Shown piece after piece: positions 16,942 to 24,858 of a stretch of 64,000 nt of DNA (positions within the stretch are counted from its first letter, which is position 1; each line of letters starts with the position of its first letter). The notes below the pieces were generated by a model. That model ran no database searches, was not told where the DNA came from, and saw only the letters and a program-made list of their open reading frames with translations. The DNA is from Shinella pollutisoli. GTDB taxonomy: Bacteria; Pseudomonadota; Alphaproteobacteria; Rhizobiales; Rhizobiaceae. The position numbers and the translations under genes are program-made. Location of the stretch: assembly GCF_024609765.1 (NCBI RefSeq), contig NZ_JANFDG010000008.1, forward strand, positions 1 to 64,000. Reading direction: 5' to 3'.

Positions 16942-17585
16942 CAGACGTTCTCGATCACGATGCCGCTTATTTCGTTCGCCACGTCCTCGAAGCGGTCGAC
17001 CACCTTCTCCAGCTCGCCGTAGATCTCGCGGCCGATCACGTAGGCCATCGGGTCCGTCCTGCCGTAGCTCCGGAAGAGGCCCTTCAGGCCCTCGTCGTGC
17101 AGCTCGTCGGACCGGCCCTCGACCTTGGTGATCTCCTCGGTGATGGCGCTGAGGCGGCCGGCGTGCTGGCCGATGCGGTCGAGCAGCGGGATGGCCTCGG
17201 CGATGAGGTGGGCCGCCTTGACGACCACGGCGCCCATCTCCTGCATGCCCGGCTCGAAGCTCGTCTTCTCGTAGAGCCGGATGGTCTTCACCGTCTTGTG
17301 CATCATGTCGATGGCGTCGTCCATCGACTGGATGAGGTCCTTGATGTCGCCGCGGTCGAAGGGGGTGATGAAGCTGCGGCGCACGGCGAGCAGCACCTCG
17401 CGGGTGATGTCGTCCGCCTCGTCCTCCAGCGCGACGATGCGCTCGCAATGCCGTTCCATGTCCGGACCGCCGGCGAGCAGCGCCTGCAGCGATTCGGCCG
17501 CGCCGACGACCGTGCGGGAATGCTGTTCGAAGAGATCGAAGAAACGGTCTTCGCGCGGCATCAGTTTGCGGAACAGCGAAAGCAT
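16941..17585 (-). CDS. DUF47/PhoU-like Pit accessory protein
   Basis: A 214-residue all-helical protein of the DUF47 (PhoU-like) family: LMPREDRFFDLFEQHS at the N terminus, the metal-binding-type stretch RIVALEDEADDITREVL and DRGDIKDLIQSMDDAIDMMH. DUF47 proteins are encoded beside PiT transporters and modulate them. It is the first gene of the operon and equals orfA of S. meliloti orfA-pit. Confidence 0.92.
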   Translation of the reverse strand: MLSLFRKLMPREDRFFDLFEQHSRTVVGAAESLQALLAGGPDMERHCERIVALEDEADDITREVLLAVRRSFITPFDRGDIKDLIQSMDDAIDMMHKTVKTIRLYEKTSFEPGMQEMGAVVVKAAHLIAEAIPLLDRIGQHAGRLSAITEEITKVEGRSDELHDEGLKGLFRSYGRTDPMAYVIGREIYGELEKVVDRFEDVANEISGIVIENV

Positions 17586-17608
17586 GGGCGTCTCTTACTT
17601 GCCTCGGG

Positions 17609-17626
17609 TTGTCATCGGCCCGTCAT
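17609..17626 (+). promoter_or_regulatory. Candidate PHO box upstream of the DUF47-pit operon
   Basis: TTGTCAT (17609-17615) and CCGTCAT (17620-17626) are separated by 4 bases, the geometry of a PhoB box (two CTGTCAT-like heptamers every 11 bases). It lies 24-41 bases before the start codon and reads on the strand opposite to the operon. A position between promoter and gene would suit repression (inference). Confidence 0.5.
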
Positions 17627-17693
17627 AATTGACTGTGCACGTCATGGTAAGAGCGTTTCTGCACCGGCCGCGACTTTTTACCGGGATTCCCGC

Positions 17694-18728
17694 TCAGCTC
17701 CGGCGGAACACGTAGTCCGTCTCCTGGCGCAGGGTCCCGCCGGGACGCAGGATCGCGTCGGGGAAGGACGGGTGGTTGACCGCGTCGGGCCAGAGCTGCG
17801 TCTCCAGGCAGAAGCCGGCGAAGGCGGAATAGCGCCGGCCCTCTATCCCGGGCACCGGCACGTCGACCTTGCTGCCGGTGTAGAGCTGCACGCCGGGCTC
17901 GGTGGTCGAAACCTCGAGCGACACGCCCGAGGCGGGGCTGCGCACTTCCGCGACGCTGCGTTTGGCGGTGCGGCCGGGCGAGAGGCAGAAATTGTGGTCG
18001 AAGGCGACGCCGCCCGGCTCCACCTGCCGGCGCATCGGCGTGAAGCGGGTGAGGTCGAAGGCCGTGCCGGCGACGGGACGGACCTCGCCGGTCGGGATCA
18101 GGTGTTCATCGACCGGCAGGTAGCTTTCCGCCGCGATGCGGATCTCGTGGCCGAGCGCGTCCGCTCCGTCGTCGAGGATGAAGTAGCTGTGCTGGCAGAG
18201 GTTGACGGGCGTCGGCGCGTCGGCCGTCGCCGTGTAGGAGACCGAAAGGACGCCGTCGCCGTGCAGGCGATAGGTGCAGGTGATCTCGCACGTCCCCGGA
18301 TAGCCGGCGCGCCCGGCGGGATCGGTGATGGCGAGCACGACGTGGTCCGGCCCCTCGCCCGCGATGCGCCAGTTGCGGCGGCCGATGCCGTCGCTGCCGC
18401 CGTGCAGGTGGTTGACGCCGCCCTCGTTGCGCTCGAGCGGGAACGCCTTACCGTCGATGACGAGCCGGCCGCCGTCGATGCGGTTGGCGCAGCGGCCCGG
18501 CGTCGCGCCGAAATAGGGGGAGTGAGCCGGGTAATGGGCGAAATCCTCGAAGCCGAGCACGAGCGGCGGCCGGTGGCCCGCAAGCCGCAGGTCCTGGATG
18601 ACCGCGCCCCAGGTCAGCACCTTCGCCGTCAGCCCGCCGCCGGCGATCGTGACGCGCCGCACCTCTTCGCCGGTCTGCAGGCGGCCGAAAATCTCGTTGT
18701 CTGCCAAGTCCGTCTCCTGTGCCGGCAT
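17694..18728 (-). CDS. galM: Aldose 1-epimerase (mutarotase)
   Basis: A 344-residue galactose mutarotase-like protein. The typical motifs are FGATPGRCANRI, NEGGVNHLHGG (the substrate-binding His region), PVNLCQHSYFILDD (catalytic His) and the C-terminal FCLETQLWPDAVNHPSFP (catalytic Glu). It interconverts alpha and beta anomers of aldoses. There is no signal peptide, so it is cytoplasmic. The start at 18728 (MPAQETDLAD) is preferred because the upstream frame runs through a dispersed palindromic repeat. Confidence 0.92.
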   Translation of the reverse strand: MPAQETDLADNEIFGRLQTGEEVRRVTIAGGGLTAKVLTWGAVIQDLRLAGHRPPLVLGFEDFAHYPAHSPYFGATPGRCANRIDGGRLVIDGKAFPLERNEGGVNHLHGGSDGIGRRNWRIAGEGPDHVVLAITDPAGRAGYPGTCEITCTYRLHGDGVLSVSYTATADAPTPVNLCQHSYFILDDGADALGHEIRIAAESYLPVDEHLIPTGEVRPVAGTAFDLTRFTPMRRQVEPGGVAFDHNFCLSPGRTAKRSVAEVRSPASGVSLEVSTTEPGVQLYTGSKVDVPVPGIEGRRYSAFAGFCLETQLWPDAVNHPSFPDAILRPGGTLRQETDYVFRRS

Positions 18729-18742
18729 CCGTTCGGTTCGAC

Positions 18743-18784
18743 GCAATTCCGGGCGCGGAACCGCCGCGCCTTTGCCGGAATTGC
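18743..18784. repeat. Dispersed 42-bp palindromic element, copy 1
   Basis: GCAATTCCGG at the left end and CCGGAATTGC at the right end form a perfect 10-bp inverted repeat, with GCGGAACCGCCGCG-type sequence inside. Two diverged relatives lie at 49223-49266 and 61063-61105. All three are between genes. Confidence 0.65.
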
Positions 18785-18859
18785 TACAGGCCGGCAAACT
18801 GCTGCAAATCCCGCCGGCCCGCAATTAAAAAATCATACTTTTCGGAGGCGACGCCGGCC

Positions 18860-19783
18860 TCAGGCGCCCGTCCCGATCTTCTCCAGGTCGTAGGGCGTGG
18901 TCTGGTAGATCTCGTTGATCCAGTTGCCGAAGAGCAGGTGGGCGTGGCTGCGCCAGCGGTTCTGCGGCGGAAGCGTCGGATCGTTGTGGGGAAAGTAGTT
19001 CTTCGGCAGCTTGATCGGCACGCCGGCGTCGACGTCGCGGAAATACTCGTCGGCAAGCGAGGTCGAGTCGTATTCGACGTGGTTGAAGATGTAGAGCCGG
19101 TTGCCCGCCTTCTCCTGCACGAGGCAGACGCCGGTCTCGTCGGAATCCATCAGGATGTCGAGCTCCGGCACCCTGCGGATGTCCTCGATGCGCACCTCGG
19201 TCCAGCGCGAGACGGGGATCTGGAAGTCGTCGGAGAAGCCGCTGAGATAGACCGAGGAGGGCTTGCGGTTGTGGTGGCGGTAGACGCCGAAGGCCTTTTC
19301 GGCGAGCGTGTGCTTGGGCACGCCGTGGAAATGGTAGATCGCCGCCATCGCGCCCCAGCAGACGTTGAGCGTCGAATGCACGTTGGTCTCGGTCCAGTCG
19401 AAGATGCGCTTCATCTCGTCCCAGTAGGTGACGTCCTCGTAGTCGAGCGTCTCCACCGGCGCGCCGGTGATGATGAAGCCGTCGAACTTGCGGTGGCGGA
19501 TCTCCTCCCACGTGTCGTAGAAGGCGAGCAGGTGCTCCTCGGAGGTGTTCTTCGGCCGGTGGCCGCCGACGCGCACCAGCGACAGCTCCACCTGCAGCGG
19601 CGTCGCGCCGACGAGGCGCGCCATCTGCACCTCGGTCTTGATCTTGTTCGGCATGAGATTGAGGAGCCCGATCTGCAGCGGGCGGATATCCTGCCGGATC
19701 GCCACGGTCTCGGTCATCACCCGCACGCCTTCCCCGACGAGGGTTTCGAAGGCGGGCAACGTATCGGGAATCTTGATGGGCAT
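18860..19783 (-). CDS. metA: Homoserine O-acyltransferase MetA (predicted acetyl-specific)
   Basis: A 307-residue class I glutamine amidotransferase-fold enzyme, first committed step of methionine synthesis. It has [10 protein letters not shown], the nucleophile VCWGAMAA (Cys in a GCWxx-like turn), HHNRKPS and the late [15 protein letters not shown]. Residue 111 is glutamate (TGAPVE), which in characterised MetA proteins marks acetyl-CoA use, while glycine as in E. coli marks succinyl-CoA. Homoserine O-acetyltransferase activity is therefore predicted. Expression is set by the SAM-II riboswitch and terminator upstream. Confidence 0.93.
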   Translation of the reverse strand: MPIKIPDTLPAFETLVGEGVRVMTETVAIRQDIRPLQIGLLNLMPNKIKTEVQMARLVGATPLQVELSLVRVGGHRPKNTSEEHLLAFYDTWEEIRHRKFDGFIITGAPVETLDYEDVTYWDEMKRIFDWTETNVHSTLNVCWGAMAAIYHFHGVPKHTLAEKAFGVYRHHNRKPSSVYLSGFSDDFQIPVSRWTEVRIEDIRRVPELDILMDSDETGVCLVQEKAGNRLYIFNHVEYDSTSLADEYFRDVDAGVPIKLPKNYFPHNDPTLPPQNRWRSHAHLLFGNWINEIYQTTPYDLEKIGTGA

Positions 19784-19803
19784 CTCTCTACTCGATCGCA
19801 AAC

Positions 19804-19835
19804 AAAAAACCGGCCGCAACGTCGTCGCAACCGGT
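19804..19835 (-). terminator. Intrinsic terminator between the SAM-II aptamer and metA
   Basis: On the minus strand ACCGGTTGCGA and TTGCGGCCGGT form an 11-bp stem (with G-T pairs) around CGACG, followed by a run of six T. It lies between the aptamer and the metA start, as expected for a transcription-attenuation leader. Confidence 0.8.
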
Positions 19836-19860
19836 CCACGGAAGGCTTGTCCTCGCGCGG

Positions 19861-19917
19861 CCCTTTAGCGACTTGTTTAACGTGGCTGCAAGCCGGCCGG
19901 CCAAATCACCACGAGCG
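19861..19917 (-). promoter_or_regulatory. SAM-II riboswitch (metA motif)
   Basis: The minus strand reads CTCGTGGTGATTTGGCC and then GCTTGCAGCCACGTTAAAC and AAGTCGCTAAAGGG. The conserved GATTTG, the CCACG strand pairing back to CGTGG, TTAAA and the 3' GCTAAAGGG pseudoknot strand match the alphaproteobacterial SAM-II consensus. SAM binding should reduce metA expression. Confidence 0.9.
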
Positions 19918-20030
19918 TTTTAAATAGACCCGTGCCGGCCGGGAATCAATCCACGCCGTTGATGATAGGGGCGGCGGCGGGGGGTGGGGAAGATTTCGGG
20001 AGCCTTCCATATGGAATGATGGGAGCGCCG

Positions 20031-20170
20031 CTTGCCCCTTCTCCCCGGCGGGGAGAAGGTCGCGGCAGCGGGATGAGGGGGACGCCGTAGGCGAAATCAT
20101 GATTGCTCCACCGTGCTTCACCCCCTCATCCGGCCCTTCGGGCCACCTTCTCCCCGCCGGGGAGAAGGGG
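20031..20170. repeat. RIME-like intergenic double palindrome, copy 1
   Basis: The two arms are CTTCTCCCCGGCGGGGAGAAG (20039-20059) and CACCTTCTCCCCGCCGGGGAGAAG (ending near 20167). Flanking GGATGAGGGG and CCCCTCATCC sit at the inner ends here. The two halves are mutual inverted repeats, so the RNA could fold into a long hairpin. The same family occurs at four other places in the window. Confidence 0.8.
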
Positions 20171-20199
20171 ATCGGCTACGCCGCATTCCCTATGAAACC

Positions 20200-22017
20200 T
20201 TACCCCTCCAGCTCCTCGCGCAGCATCTCCAGCTCCAGCCACTCCTCCTCCATCCTCGAAAGCCCGGCCCGCAACGTCTCCAGCTCGGCGGCGAGCCTGT
20301 TGAAGGCGGCAGGGTCCTTCGAGAAGAGGGCAGGATCGGCCATCCTCTCCTCGCGCGCGGCGATCTCCTTCTGCGTCTTCTCCATCTCCTTCGGCAGGTT
20401 TTCGAGCGCGAACTTCTGCTTGTAGGAGAGCTTGCCCTTCGCCTTGCCCTCGGCGGGCTGGGCGGCGGCGGGCTTCGTCCTCTCCGCCTTCTCCGTCCTG
20501 CGCTTCTCCTCGATCGCGCCGCGGCGCTGCGCCATCATGTCGGTATAGCCGCCGGCATATTCGATCCAGCGGCCGTCCGGGTTCTCCGGGTCGGCGGGCG
20601 CGATGGTCGAGGTGACGGTGCGGTCGAGGAAGTCGCGGTCGTGGCTGACGAGGAGCACGGTGCCGGGAAAGCCGGAGACGATCTCCTGCAGGAGATCGAG
20701 CGTCTCGATGTCGAGGTCGTTGGTCGGCTCGTCGAGAATCAGCAGGTTGACCGGCCGCGACAGGATGCGCGCCAGCATCAGCCGGGCGCGCTCGCCGCCC
20801 GACAGGTTGCGGATCGGCGTGCGGGCCTGCTCGGGCTGGAACAGGAATTCCTTCATGTAGCCCGTCACGTGACGCTGCTCGCCGTTGACGAGAAGCGTCT
20901 CGCCGCGCCCGTCGGTGAGGTAGTGGGCGAGCGTGTCGTCGAGGTTCAGGTCCTCGCGGCGCTGGTCGAGCGTGGCGATCTCCAGATTGGTGCCGAGCTT
21001 CACCGTGCCGCCGTCGGGTTCGAGCTGGCCGGTCAAAAGCTTCAGCAGCGTCGTCTTGCCGGCGCCGTTCGGGCCGACGAGGCCGATGCAGTCGCCGCGA
21101 TGCACGCGGATCGAGAAGGGCGCGACGATTACGCGCCCGCCGAAACTCTTGGCGACCCTCTCCGCCTCGATCACCAGCTTGCCGGACTCCTGCGCCTCGG
21201 AGACGCCCGCCTGCACGCTGCCCTGCGGGCCCCGGTGGCCGCGGTGGCGGGCGCGCATCTCGTGCAATTGGCCGAGGCGGCGCATGTTGCGCTTGCGCCG
21301 CGCCGTGACGCCGTAGCGCAGCCAGTGCTCCTCGCGCTCGATCGCCTTGCCGAGCTTGTGCTGCTCCAGTTCCTCCGCCTCCAGCACCTCGTCGCGCCAG
21401 GCCTCGAAATGGCCGAAGCCCCGGTTCAGACGGCGCGACTGGCCGCGGTCGAGCCAGACGGTGGCGTTCGAGACCTTCTCGAGGAAGCGGCGGTCGTGCG
21501 AGATGACGACGAGGGCCGAGCGGGTCGACTGCAGCTCGCCTTCCAGCCATTCGATGGTCGGCAGGTCGAGGTGGTTGGTCGGCTCGTCGAGGAGCAGGAT
21601 GTCGGGCTCGGGCGCCAGCACCCGGGCGAGCGCCGCGCGCCGCGCCTCGCCGCCCGACAGCGACGCCGGATCCTCGGCGCCGGTGAGGCCGAGGTGCTCC
21701 AGCAGGTAGGTGACGCGATAGGGATCGTCGCCCGGGCCGAGGCCGGCCTCCGCATAGGCGGCGACCGTGTCGAAGCCGTCGAAATCGGGCGCCTGGTGCA
21801 GGTAGCGGATCGTCGCGGAGGGATGGCGGAAGACCTCGCCCGACTGCGGCTCGACGAGGCCGGCGGCGATCTTCATCAGCGTCGACTTGCCCGAGCCGTT
21901 GCGGCCGACGAGCGAGATGCGGTCGCCCGGCTCCACCTGCAGGCCGGCGCCGGCGAGCAGCGGCGTGCCGCCGAAGCTCAGGGTGATGTCGTCGAGTTTG
22001 AGGATGGGCGGTGCCAA
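20200..22017 (-). CDS. uup: ABC-F family ATPase, Uup type
   Basis: A 605-residue soluble protein with two ABC ATPase domains: Walker A GRNGSGKST and GPNGAGKTT, signatures LSGGEARR and LSGGERAR, Walker B LLLDEPTNHLD and LILDEPTNDLD. A linker of charged helices lies between them. The C-terminal coiled-coil (KLSYKQKFALENLPKEMEKT through EEEWLELEMLREELE) is the Uup hallmark. ABC-F proteins act on the ribosome or on DNA, and Uup is tied to transposon precise excision and ribosome rescue in E. coli. No transmembrane domain is present. Confidence 0.92.
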   Translation of the reverse strand: MAPPILKLDDITLSFGGTPLLAGAGLQVEPGDRISLVGRNGSGKSTLMKIAAGLVEPQSGEVFRHPSATIRYLHQAPDFDGFDTVAAYAEAGLGPGDDPYRVTYLLEHLGLTGAEDPASLSGGEARRAALARVLAPEPDILLLDEPTNHLDLPTIEWLEGELQSTRSALVVISHDRRFLEKVSNATVWLDRGQSRRLNRGFGHFEAWRDEVLEAEELEQHKLGKAIEREEHWLRYGVTARRKRNMRRLGQLHEMRARHRGHRGPQGSVQAGVSEAQESGKLVIEAERVAKSFGGRVIVAPFSIRVHRGDCIGLVGPNGAGKTTLLKLLTGQLEPDGGTVKLGTNLEIATLDQRREDLNLDDTLAHYLTDGRGETLLVNGEQRHVTGYMKEFLFQPEQARTPIRNLSGGERARLMLARILSRPVNLLILDEPTNDLDIETLDLLQEIVSGFPGTVLLVSHDRDFLDRTVTSTIAPADPENPDGRWIEYAGGYTDMMAQRRGAIEEKRRTEKAERTKPAAAQPAEGKAKGKLSYKQKFALENLPKEMEKTQKEIAAREERMADPALFSKDPAAFNRLAAELETLRAGLSRMEEEWLELEMLREELEG

Positions 22018-22020
22018 GGC

Positions 22021-22686
22021 TCAGGCTCCCGAAAGATCGTAGGGCCGGGCGATGAGGACCGCGCGGCCGGCGGCAAGCGACAGGCTGACCGGCCCTTCCG
22101 CCACGTTGGAGACGGTGCGCGACGAGCCGAAGGGCAGCGAGAAATCCTCAAGCGGATAGCGCACGTTCCGAAGGTCGAGGCCGGCGAGCGGCTGGAGGCC
22201 GAGGATCGAGAAGAGGCTGCCCCTGGGCAGGTCGATCGCCCGCGTCCCCGGCAGGAGCGGCCAGGCCTCCTCCTCGCCGGAGGTGAGCTTGACGGAGAAG
22301 CCCCGCTCGGCGAGCGACACGGCGTGGATGAGGTGCATCAGCGCGTGGTCGGAGCGCTCGCCGCCGAGCGCGCCGGCAAGCAGGATCCGCCGCGCCCCGC
22401 GCTCGGCCGCCGCGGCGACCGCGATGGCGCCGTCCGTCTCGTTCTTGGCGGCGGGATAGGGCTGGCGCTCGACCTCCGGCCAGGCGGCGACGAGCTCGGG
22501 CGGCGTCGAATCGAAGTCGCCGACCCACAGCTCCGGCGTGACGCCGAGCGCCGCCGCATGGCGCATGCCGCCGTCGGCGGCGACGAAGCGGGCGCCGCTG
22601 AGGTCCGCCCGCAGCCGCGGCGTCGCCTCGAGCGTGCCGCCGAGAAGGATGACGAAGGTCTGGTCTGTGGATGCCGGCATGGTCAT
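22021..22686 (-). CDS. thiN: Thiamine diphosphokinase
   Basis: A 221-residue enzyme converting thiamine to thiamine diphosphate. It has FVAADGGMRHAAALGVTPEL, the metal-binding WVGDFDSTP, the substrate motif PAAKNETDGAIAVAAA and GGERSDHALMHL, and the C-terminal beta-sandwich (GLDLRNVRYPLEDF, SLPFGSSRTVSN). The start MTMPASTDQ is at 22686. It starts 4 bases from the end of uup in the same direction, and lies 1.2 kb from the thiBPQ thiamine importer. Confidence 0.92.
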   Translation of the reverse strand: MTMPASTDQTFVILLGGTLEATPRLRADLSGARFVAADGGMRHAAALGVTPELWVGDFDSTPPELVAAWPEVERQPYPAAKNETDGAIAVAAAAERGARRILLAGALGGERSDHALMHLIHAVSLAERGFSVKLTSGEEEAWPLLPGTRAIDLPRGSLFSILGLQPLAGLDLRNVRYPLEDFSLPFGSSRTVSNVAEGPVSLSLAAGRAVLIARPYDLSGA

Positions 22687-23371
22687 GGGCAAGCCCTTAG
22701 CGCATGTTCTGCGGAAAGGGAAAGATTTTGGCGGATACGCCTGCGGCCACGCGCGGGATCCGCCGTGGTTTCGAGGATCTGTCGGACGGGGCGCCGGAGG
22801 CTGCCGCATCTGAATGTATGAAACGTGACACCCTCCGGCATCCCGTTCGGCGGTTTGTGCCCGCGACTTCGGCCTCTCTGCGACAGCGGGCTTTGTGGGA
22901 ACGGTGGCGTGCCCCTCCGCAGAAGGGGTCATGCACGCCCTCAGGCCTACGATGCCGCAGCCATGACCGCCGGTCGGCACCGTCTTCCACCTGCGCCGGG
23001 CGAACCGGGTTCGTCGAACCCCCGGACGCCGCCCGGCGCAAATCCACCGTCTTGTGTGCCACACAGGCACGCCCGGCGACTTGACCAGAGGAGACGAGGG
23101 GGAGGTCCGCCGCCCCGCCGCCGCCCCCGGTTCGCCAGAGGGAGACCATTTTCCGCGGACCCGGTCCGTGAGGCCTTGCGTCCTTTCCCCACGGCCCGCG
23201 CCGGTCCCGCCTCACTGCCACGCCTGGCAGCGTATCCGAGGGCGGAACGGGACGATTGTAGGCACGGGTCCGGCGGGCGGGGAAAACGGCGCGCGCGAAA
23301 AATCCCGCGGGCACGCGCAAAGGCCCGGACGCAGGGACATCCGGGCCTCGTCGGGAGGTCGGGGATGGCCG
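22687..23371. other. Gene-free, hairpin-rich region upstream of thiN
   Basis: No convincing gene in 685 bases. The stretch 22852-23065 is unusually rich in perfect inverted repeats: GCCCGC 22859-22864 with 22886-22891; GGCGTGC 22906-22912 with 22933-22939; GCGCCGGGCG 22993-23002 with 23030-23039, enclosing GGGTTC/GAACCC at 23007-23021; TGTGT/ACACA at 23053-23065. It could encode a structured RNA on either strand. RNase P and tmRNA core motifs were looked for and not found. Confidence 0.45.
23318..23348 (-). terminator. Intrinsic terminator of the small secreted protein gene
   Basis: On the minus strand AGGCCCGGA and TCCGGGCCT pair across a 10-base loop, followed by TTG. It lies 23 bases after the stop of the minus-strand small-protein gene. 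The T tract is short. Confidence 0.55.
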
Positions 23372-23548
23372 TTACCTGCAGACCCTGATCTTCTTGACGA
23401 CGCGGTTGCCGTAATGGTCGTAGGACGCCACCTTCTTGACGAAGCAGGCGGGCTTGTAGCCGTAGCCGTAGTCGCCGGCCTCGGACGGGGCGGCGAAGGA
23501 GATGGCGGCGACGGCGGCGATGGCGGCGGAAACGACGATCTTGCGCAT
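23372..23548 (-). CDS. Tiny secreted protein with YGYGYKPAC motif (58 aa)
   Basis: The protein has a clear Sec signal peptide: MRKIVVSAAIAAVAAISF, cleavage expected after SEA. The mature peptide is only about 35 residues: GDYGYGYKPACFVKKVASYD followed by HYGNRVVKKIRVCR. It is basic, Tyr-rich and has two cysteines that could form a disulfide. The start at 23548 has GGGAGAGA upstream. The function is unknown to me. Small periplasmic proteins of this type are seen in Rhizobiaceae. Confidence 0.75.
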   Translation of the reverse strand: MRKIVVSAAIAAVAAISFAAPSEAGDYGYGYKPACFVKKVASYDHYGNRVVKKIRVCR

Positions 23549-23704
23549 GTGGGTCTCTCCCGATCTCTCTGGAAGGACGAGCCTCTCTCGTCCGGTGACC
23601 GGACCGTCCCACATCGCCCGGTCCGCCGCTGTTTCGCGCGGAACAGGGCGAAAAGAGGCGCCCGCCCTTGCGCCCCGCCCGAAGCCGGATTATCCCTTGC
23701 CTTG

Positions 23705-23800
23705 CTCTAACGGGGTGCCTGCGGATTTCCGATCCGCCGGCTGAGAGGCGTTCCGCCAACCCGAAGAACCTGATCCGGCTCGTACCGGCGGAGGGATTAG
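23705..23800 (+). promoter_or_regulatory. TPP riboswitch (THI element)
   Basis: Hallmarks in order: GGGGTGCC, the pyrimidine-sensing GCTGAGAGG, AACCCG, GAACCTGATCCGG and the closing TACCGGCGGAGGGA. It lies about 50 bases upstream of thiB, whose AGGAGG would be the target of translational control. No terminator is evident after it. Confidence 0.95.
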
Positions 23801-23850
23801 ACGGCACGGACCAGCGCCCTATTCCCGTTCATGGACAGAAGGAGGCGCTG

Positions 23851-24858
23851 ATGCGCAAGACCATTGTTTCCCCGATCGCGGCGCTCGCCGCATCCCTCGC
23901 CCTGCCGGCGCTCGCGCAGGAGAGGACGCTCACCGTCTACACCTACGAGAGCTTCGTCGCCGACTGGGGTCCCGGCCCCAAGGTCGCCGAGGCCTTCGAG
24001 GCGACCTGCGCCTGCAAGGTGACCTGGGTCGGCGTGGCCGACGGCGTCGAGCTCCTCACCCGCCTGAGGCTCGAAGGCGCGGGCACGCGGGCCGACGTCG
24101 TGCTCGGCCTCGACACCAACCTGATCGCCGAGGCGAAGGCGACGGGCCTCTTCGAGCCGCACGGGCTTTCCCCCGAGGGCCTGACGGTGCCCGGCGGCTT
24201 CTCCGACGACACGTTCCTGCCCTACGACTACGGCCATTTCGCCGTCGTCTACGACAGCGAGACGCTGAAGGACCCGCCGGCGAGCATGAAGGAACTCGTC
24301 GAGGGGAACCCGGACGAGAAGATCGTCATCGAGGACCCGCGCACCTCGACGCCCGGCCTGGGACTGCTGCTCTGGGTGAAATCCGTCTACGGCGACGAGG
24401 CGGGGGCGGCCTGGGAGAAGCTCAAGGACCGCGTGCTGACGGTGACGCCCGGCTGGTCGGAGGCCTACGGCCTCTTCACCAAGGGCGAGGCGCCGATGGT
24501 GCTCTCCTACACGACCTCGCCCGCCTATCACATGATCGCCGAGAACACGGAGCGCTACAAGGCGGCCGCCTTCGCCGAGGGCCACTACGTGCAGATCGAG
24601 GTCGCCGGCCTGACCAAGGCGGGCAAGGACAAGGCGCTCGCCCGCGACTTCCTCGCCTTCATGACCGGCCCCGACTTCCAGTCGATCATCCCCGAGACCA
24701 ACTGGATGATGCCCGCCGCCGCCACGCGCGACCCGCTGCCGGAGGCCTTCGACCGGCTGGTGAAGCCGGAGAAGACCTTCCTCTACTCGCCCGAGGCCGT
24801 CGCGGAGAACCGCAAGGCCTGGATCGACGAGTGGCTTTCCGTCATGAGCGCGCGATGA
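23851..24858 (+). CDS. thiB: Thiamine ABC transporter substrate-binding protein
   Basis: A 335-residue periplasmic protein: signal peptide [19 protein letters not shown] with cleavage after ALA, then [19 protein letters not shown], the ThiB start motif. Further features are [34 protein letters not shown] and [10 protein letters not shown]. It binds thiamine and its phosphates for the ThiPQ importer. AGGAGG lies 6 bases before the start, and a TPP riboswitch lies before that. The stop overlaps thiP as ATGA. Confidence 0.95.
   Translation: MRKTIVSPIAALAASLALPALAQERTLTVYTYESFVADWGPGPKVAEAFEATCACKVTWVGVADGVELLTRLRLEGAGTRADVVLGLDTNLIAEAKATGLFEPHGLSPEGLTVPGGFSDDTFLPYDYGHFAVVYDSETLKDPPASMKELVEGNPDEKIVIEDPRTSTPGLGLLLWVKSVYGDEAGAAWEKLKDRVLTVTPGWSEAYGLFTKGEAPMVLSYTTSPAYHMIAENTERYKAAAFAEGHYVQIEVAGLTKAGKDKALARDFLAFMTGPDFQSIIPETNWMMPAAATRDPLPEAFDRLVKPEKTFLYSPEAVAENRKAWIDEWLSVMSAR

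Noticed and set aside
22852-23065. RNase P RNA or tmRNA identity for the hairpin-rich segment
   Set aside because: GAGGAAAGTCCGG and ACAGAA-CCGGCTTA cores of RNase P are absent on both strands, and no ANDN-type tag frame or tmRNA ends were found.
22704-23388. Several open frames upstream of thiN
   Set aside because: They run through strong hairpins in all frames and lack codon bias consistent with any one frame.
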